DNA of 64,000 bases from Rhodoferax potami (GTDB taxonomy: Bacteria > Pseudomonadota > Gammaproteobacteria > Burkholderiales > Burkholderiaceae_C). Position 1 is the stretch's first letter. The number at the start of each line of letters is the position of its first letter. Position numbers and translations under genes: made by a program. Location of the stretch: the NCBI RefSeq assembly GCF_032193765.1, contig NZ_JAVBIJ010000002.1, forward strand, positions 71,134-135,133, read 5' to 3'. Below the pieces are notes generated by a model. It was not told where the DNA came from. It did not search any database and worked only from the letters and a program-made list of their open reading frames with translations. Positions 59,801-64,000 of this stretch are shown here, in pieces.

Positions 59801-60373
59801 TGTGGATGGCGTATTCTTTGTGGCATTCACCACAACAGCGGTCGCTGAAAGAATACCTAAGCCACCGGATAAAATACCTAGGCCTGAGGAGGCATTAGAA
59901 ACAACAGAGCTAGCAATTTCTAGAGAATCTATTTCTGAAGCAATATTTGAAATAGCAGCAATTGAAGATGAGCCAGCGCTTGATGGAGATGCCTCCATCA
60001 TTTGACCAAAGCTTTCTGTATTACCTCGATCATCAATTGATAAGATGGGATCCGATTTTGCTGGAGTACCCAAGCGGCTATATGACTCAAGACTGTTGGA
60101 AGTTACAGCTTCAGCCTCTAGGTTTGCGCTACCATCCAAAACGGCTCGCTGGTCTGCGGCAGAATATTCTGGGGGGTCGAGTTCAGCGTTTCTACCAAAC
60201 TCCAAAGGCTCAAGATTTTCTCGATGAGCATCTTCATTCTGTAAGTTGCGTTCACTCTTTTTATTTCGTATCCGCCGATTTCCAAGTTGGACCAAGTCTG
60301 GAGCATTTTTATCAATCGCTGCATCAATATGATTTGTTGAAGGTTTTGCCTTTGCCGAATTCAATTTTTTCAT
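53651..60373 (-). CDS. Giant repeat-containing surface protein, likely DGR target
   Basis: A 2240-residue protein. Residues 1-150 are polar, without a Sec signal; about 160-190 form a Gly-rich hydrophobic stretch (GLGILSGGLGILSATAVVV). About 195-310 form a beta domain (LNGSIVAGPVVAGNQLTVVV; GADYLDEAS) common in large adhesin-like proteins of this group. Six near-identical 199-residue modules follow (about 557-1725). Ig-like domains come next (TPTISGTAESGSSVKLYDGS; VDDATDVGISANLTLSFSEN). The C-terminal 160 residues resemble the C-type-lectin-like fold of DGR targets, ending YWSATPSPNGHAMVNLG to AYFAFQVL. Role inferred: surface display of a diversifiable ligand-binding domain. How it is secreted is unclear; neither an RTX tail nor an autotransporter barrel is visible. 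The ATG at 60373 has only a weak ribosome-binding site (AAGAG). Confidence 0.85.
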   Translation of the reverse strand: MKKLNSAKAKPSTNHIDAAIDKNAPDLVQLGNRRIRNKKSERNLQNEDAHRENLEPLEFGRNAELDPPEYSAADQRAVLDGSANLEAEAVTSNSLESYSRLGTPAKSDPILSIDDRGNTESFGQMMEASPSSAGSSSIAAISNIASEIDSLEIASSVVSNASSGLGILSGGLGILSATAVVVNATKNTPSTAESASGVVTLNGSIVAGPVVAGNQLTVVVSRADNNGELGRVKVNDDGTYSVSFDAKYTGVVIARVVDGDDAGADYLDEASRLQIDLPVNLRAAAVINGAGQCTLVISPITEIAVRQLDIEGKVAGGSGLDITSVNSINSRVSTVFGLTDITRVKPVAVNDINFSSAEAESKKYGYALAALSGADQNLVGMEATLAAVANGISSSVVPTVSNNVQRILFQGADTVGTKLGVDIYNVVCYQFNFSEASRNSAPGWASDVKALGQQDLVSALPKDIAGLTSTQLSLMTAQQIGWIPPVAISSLSGTKISFIGAGISGMTGTQAASLSAVQIDALVGSGLIRKLSSEALASLPNAQDGFKLIVGGAGNGGTAPTTQTYKDIGVTGVDAGNIASINDALKGLPGANKDTAAEVQGIVDAYRKVLAAADAVAGNTDAANLPSLAEYGKIGVSEVTTITQAALLGSVIDGKNKIDADTVSEIKALALASNAVLEAAASANGASLSMAQLEQLGIKGVTADNLAAVRQAIANSADDGSAIDSLTKLQSVVSATTTQVASVLTGLQSYNGANGQSAPTTQTYKDIGVTGVDAGNIASINDALKGLPGANKDTAAEVQGIVDAYRKVLAAADAVAGNTDAANLPSLAEYGKIGVSEVTTITQAALLGSVIDGKNKIDADTVSEIKALALASNAVLEAAASANGASLSMAQLEQLGIKGVTADNLAAVRQAIANSADDGSAIDSLTKLQSVVSATTTQVASVLTGLQSYNGANGQSAPTTQTYKDIGVTGVDAGNIASINDALKGLPGANKDTAAEVQGIVDAYRKVLAAADAVAGNTDAANLPSLAEYGKIGVSEVTTITQAALLGSVIDGKNKIDADTVSEIKALALASNAVLEAAASANGASLSMAQLEQLGIKGVTADNLAAVRQAIANSADDGSAIDSLTKLQSVVSATTTQVASVLTGLQSYNGANGQSAPTTQTYKDIGVTGVDAGNIASINDALKGLPGANKDTAAEVQGIVDAYRKVLAAADAVAGNTDAANLPSLAEYGKIGVSEVTTITQAALLGSVIDGKNKIDADTVSEIKALALASNAVLEAAASANGASLSMAQLEQLGIKGVTADNLAVVRQAIANSADDGSAIDSLTKLQSVVSATTTQVASVLTGLQSYNGANGQSAPTTQTYKDIGVTGVDAGNIASINDALKGLPGANKDTAAEVQGIVDAYRKVLAAADAVAGNTDAANLPSLAEYGKIGVSEVTTITQAALLGSVIDGKNKIDADTVSEIKALALASNAVLEAAASANGASLSMAQLEQLGIKGVTADNLAVVRQAIANSADDGSAIDSLTKLQSVVSATTTQVASVLTGLQSYNGANGQSAPTTQTYKDIGVTGVDAGNIASINDALKGLPGANKDTAAEVQGIVDAYRKVLAAADAVAGNTDAANLPSLAEYGKIGVSEVTTITQAALLGSVIDGKNKIDADTVSEIKALALASNAVLEAAASANGASLSMAQLEQLGIKGVTADNLAVVRQAIANSADDGSAINSLSKLQTLVSGAAFSPSDVQLSNDTGSFSTDFVTTVNNQTISAKLSTVISAGDTLEGSVNSGATWEKINSMVTDRAITWTGVTLNSGVNNIVFRLTKQDGSQYLSSAQTYTLDNTAPAAPTLVLDAASDTGISNSDRVTNNNTPTISGTAESGSSVKLYDGSTQVGSATTGGDGKWSITPGSALVNGTHTLTVKATDAAGNESAASSLNVTIDKESPRLSSNTPVDDATDVGISANLTLSFSENIALGSGNITLKAIDGAADVVIDVASHSNQLSISGNTLTINPSSDLARGKQYAVQIGNTAITDTAGNTYAGISDLNTLNFTTSNSQPGDASISLGSMGKLIAPIQVEGNWYYFYDKSGNGVADSADAISLEQLAINLGTIASAITESNRTFTINGVTVKLPTYGGPVGVDGKPTSFGAKNGTSYSANPLVSGDNLNDPTPNGNATYNDYLAIWDGINGSGTGTGQYGVPAGWLPIVNYWSATPSPNGHAMVNLGAGMYGGEVVAWTDNFTAYFAFQVL
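55190..58704 (-). repeat. Six near-identical 597-bp tandem coding repeats
   Basis: Period is exactly 597 bases (199 codons). Each unit starts PTTQTYKDIGVTGVDAGNIA and ends VASVLTGLQSYNGANGQ. The three N-terminal units read DNLAAVRQ and the three C-terminal ones DNLAVVRQ, a single T/C difference that divides the array in two. The last unit diverges after AINSLSKLQTLVSG. Short frames of 60-79 codons recurring every 597 bases on both strands are shadows of this array. Confidence 0.97.
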
Positions 60374-60821
60374 ATTAGCGCTCTTAGATATTTACATTTT
60401 AATAGTAGCCTTGTTACGAATAAATTCCTTTCAATTCCTTGCTTTTTTTGCATCCATCAAAGGCAATGAAATATTTATGCCTATCACGATTTCCTCAATT
60501 TTTTTCGAATGCAACTCCTCACGAGGCTGACGTGTGGTCAGGCCAGTTGTGACGAGGGAATCCCCCATCTGATTCTGTGAGGCCTGCACGTGATTTCTGC
60601 CTGTCGCTCGCTATTGGGCAAAGACCGATTGCGCATGTGATTCAGAATCAGACGGGCGTGTTCTCGGAGCCCCTCCCCCTGATGGAGTCTCCAGCTGAAG
60701 AAAACAAAGTTCATAAAAAGTCAAATAGTCAGCATATTGAAAGAGGTCGAATTGGGAGGCAAGGTCGGTGAGACCTGCAGGAGACCCGGCGGCAGCGCGC
60801 CCAGTTACTACAACTAGGGCA
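60374..60821. other. Region upstream of the giant gene, no complete gene
   Basis: The first 120 bases are AT-rich and presumably hold the promoter of the giant gene. A leftward open frame of 73 codons (60611-60832, including QFDLFQYADYLTFYELCFLQ) looks protein-like, but begins in the inverted repeat and is not a family I recognise; it may be a fragment. No match to the variable region was found here. Confidence 0.4.
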
Positions 60822-60873
60822 GGTCTGCACAACAGCCTCAGGAGCTGCCGTTGAGGGGGACTTGTTCACATGA
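60822..60873 (-). repeat. Right 52-bp inverted repeat bounding the DGR-like segment
   Basis: The exact reverse complement of 51919-51970. It is directly joined to the IS21 element 2 end at 60874, whereas 60 extra bases separate the two on the left side. Confidence 0.95.
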
Positions 60874-60979
60874 TGCGTATTTCGGCGAAGATGAACGGCG
60901 ATTCCGGGATCGTGAACATGGATTCCGGCCAATATGAACGCAGCGGCAGTGAGGGACTGATATTGCGCTCTTTTATTTT
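60874..60979 (-). repeat. Right-end fragment of IS21 element 2
   Basis: Starts TGCGTATTTCGGCGAAG and matches the outer 106 bases of copies A and B with few changes (GAGGGACTG here, GAGGAACTG there). It is cut by an IS1595 end at 60980. Confidence 0.92.
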
Positions 60980-61365
60980 GGCTCTGTCACCTTATCGTGT
61001 TGGTGAGTACACTTTGGCGCTATGCGCCGCCGAGATTTCCAGCGGTTGGTGGAGTCCTTAGAGTCCCTCAGCCCCCATCAATTGCGTCAACTGGACGAGA
61101 CCGTAAGCAAGCTCGCCCAGCAAACTGCCGTGCGGGAGCTCGTAACTGCGCATGTGGAACGTGAGGGGCAATGCCCTCACTGCCAAGGTAATGCGTTCCA
61201 GCGGTGGGGGACTACTGCGTCCGGGGAGCAGCGATACCGGTGCAAGAAGTGCTTCAAGAGCTTCACCGGGCTCACGGGTTCCCCGTTAAACGGCCTCTGG
61301 CATAAAAGTCTGCTGCTGGAGTACGCCCAGTGCATGAAGGTCGGTTTGAGCGTGCGAGAGACTGC
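60980..61365 (+). pseudogene. Truncated IS1595 element with 5' part of its transposase gene
   Basis: Left terminal repeat GGCTCTGTCACCTTATCG, then the transposase from the ATG at 61022 through the zinc ribbon to SVRETA. At 61366 the left end of IS21 element 3 cuts it. It is identical to the complete copy at 36570 up to that point. Confidence 0.93.
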
Positions 61366-61862
61366 TGTTGATTCCAACTGAACACTGGGCCAATTTAAAA
61401 GGAATTCCAGTCGAAAACTGAGCCACGTTATCCACAATCCTTGCTTCATTTTTAAGCAGGGGTACATAGGAGTGATAGACGTGGGAATCCTCAGCAAACT
61501 CAGACGTATGGTGTTACGTGAGAACGTATCCGTGCGCGAAGCGGCCAGACGGCTGCGTATCTCCAGAAACACCGCAGCCAAGTGGTTGAATGAATCACAG
61601 ATGGTGGAGCCGCGCTACCCACAGCGCGCAGCTGTGCCAAGCCTGCTGGATCCGTATCGAGAGCAATTGGCCAATTGGCTCAAAGCCGACAGTTACCGTG
61701 GCAAACGTGAGCGCCGTAGTGTGCGGGCTTACTTTGAGGCGATCCGTGCCATGGGTTTTACCGGCAGCAAGAATCTGGTTTATGGTTTTTGCAGCAACTG
61801 GCGGCAAGAGCAGGCCAACGCCCCGCGCAATGCGGGGTTTGTGCCGCTGAGCTTTGAACTCG
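61366..61862 (+). pseudogene. Left-end fragment of IS21 element 3 with truncated istA
   Basis: Begins TGTTGATTCCAACTG; istA codons run from 61472 (MIDVGILSKLRRMVLREN, Ile where the other copy has Thr) to FVPLSFEL, then IS21 element 1, copy 3, starts at 61863. Confidence 0.93.
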
Positions 61863-61959
61863 TGTCACGCGCAGTATGAAAATGACACGCAAACGCGGTG
61901 AGGAATTGATACACCTCGACTAACGTGCCAAGCCATCCGAACCATGGATGGGACTGGCA

Positions 61960-63857
<1,898 letters not shown>

Positions 63858-64000
63858 GGGCGCCAAGCAGTCAGTGGCGAGCCACTGACTGCTTGAAAGA
63901 CAAGCAAAGACAAAACAGACAATCGCCCCACACAACGGTGTATCAAATCCACGCCGCGTTTGCGTTCGACAGCTGTATCAAATCGAAACTGCGTTTGACA

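Overview
The window looks like part of a plasmid or secondary replicon of a betaproteobacterium, probably Burkholderiales/Comamonadaceae. The grounds are a TrfA-type replication initiator, a ParA/ParB pair, a long iteron field, a GC-rich coding style, and insertion sequences of the IS5, IS21, IS66, IS3 and IS1595 families. No rRNA or tRNA gene was seen. Genus and replicon type are inferences from gene families; no database search was possible.

Layout. 1-6300: a block of type III secretion genes (sctL and sctK leftward; a TPR-like chaperone gene, frameshifted sctI, sctJ, a small helical gene, needle gene sctF, a CesT-type chaperone gene and secretin gene sctC rightward). 6300-12725: a degenerate sctC duplicate and nested IS elements. 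12895-21650: an accessory segment with a large tyrosine recombinase, a lone subtype I-C-like CRISPR repeat, a HEPN-type gene, a gene cut by an IS66 element, and hipBA. 21954-32155: a pile of IS66 and IS21 elements inserted into one another. 32156-40510: the replicon core (palindromes, parA, parB, dispersed iterons, trfA-like gene), with an IS1595 element inside the parB terminator. 40700-51858: IS fragments, a small hypothetical gene, a truncated recombinase, a ParD/ParE-like toxin-antitoxin pair and two copies of one IS21 element. 51859-60980: the most unusual part, described next. 60980-64000: truncated IS1595 and IS21 fragments, then a complete IS21 copy ending at the last base.

The 9-kb segment 51919-60873 is bounded by perfect 52-bp inverted repeats, each next to the same IS21 end. 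It carries what reads as a diversity-generating retroelement (DGR): an Avd-like four-helix protein, a reverse transcriptase with the DGR-type SLTSQ and YVDD motifs, and a 2240-residue surface-protein-like target. The target has six near-identical 199-residue repeats, Ig-like domains and a C-terminal C-type-lectin-like domain ending in a variable-region-like stretch. Three things are odd: avd and the RT gene are divergent, the RT gene appears frameshifted near both ends, and I could not find a template repeat.

The IS copies also record history. Flanks of two IS21 copies fit together as one insertion with a 5-bp target duplication, which implies that the 11.7 kb between them (11961-23661) has been inverted.
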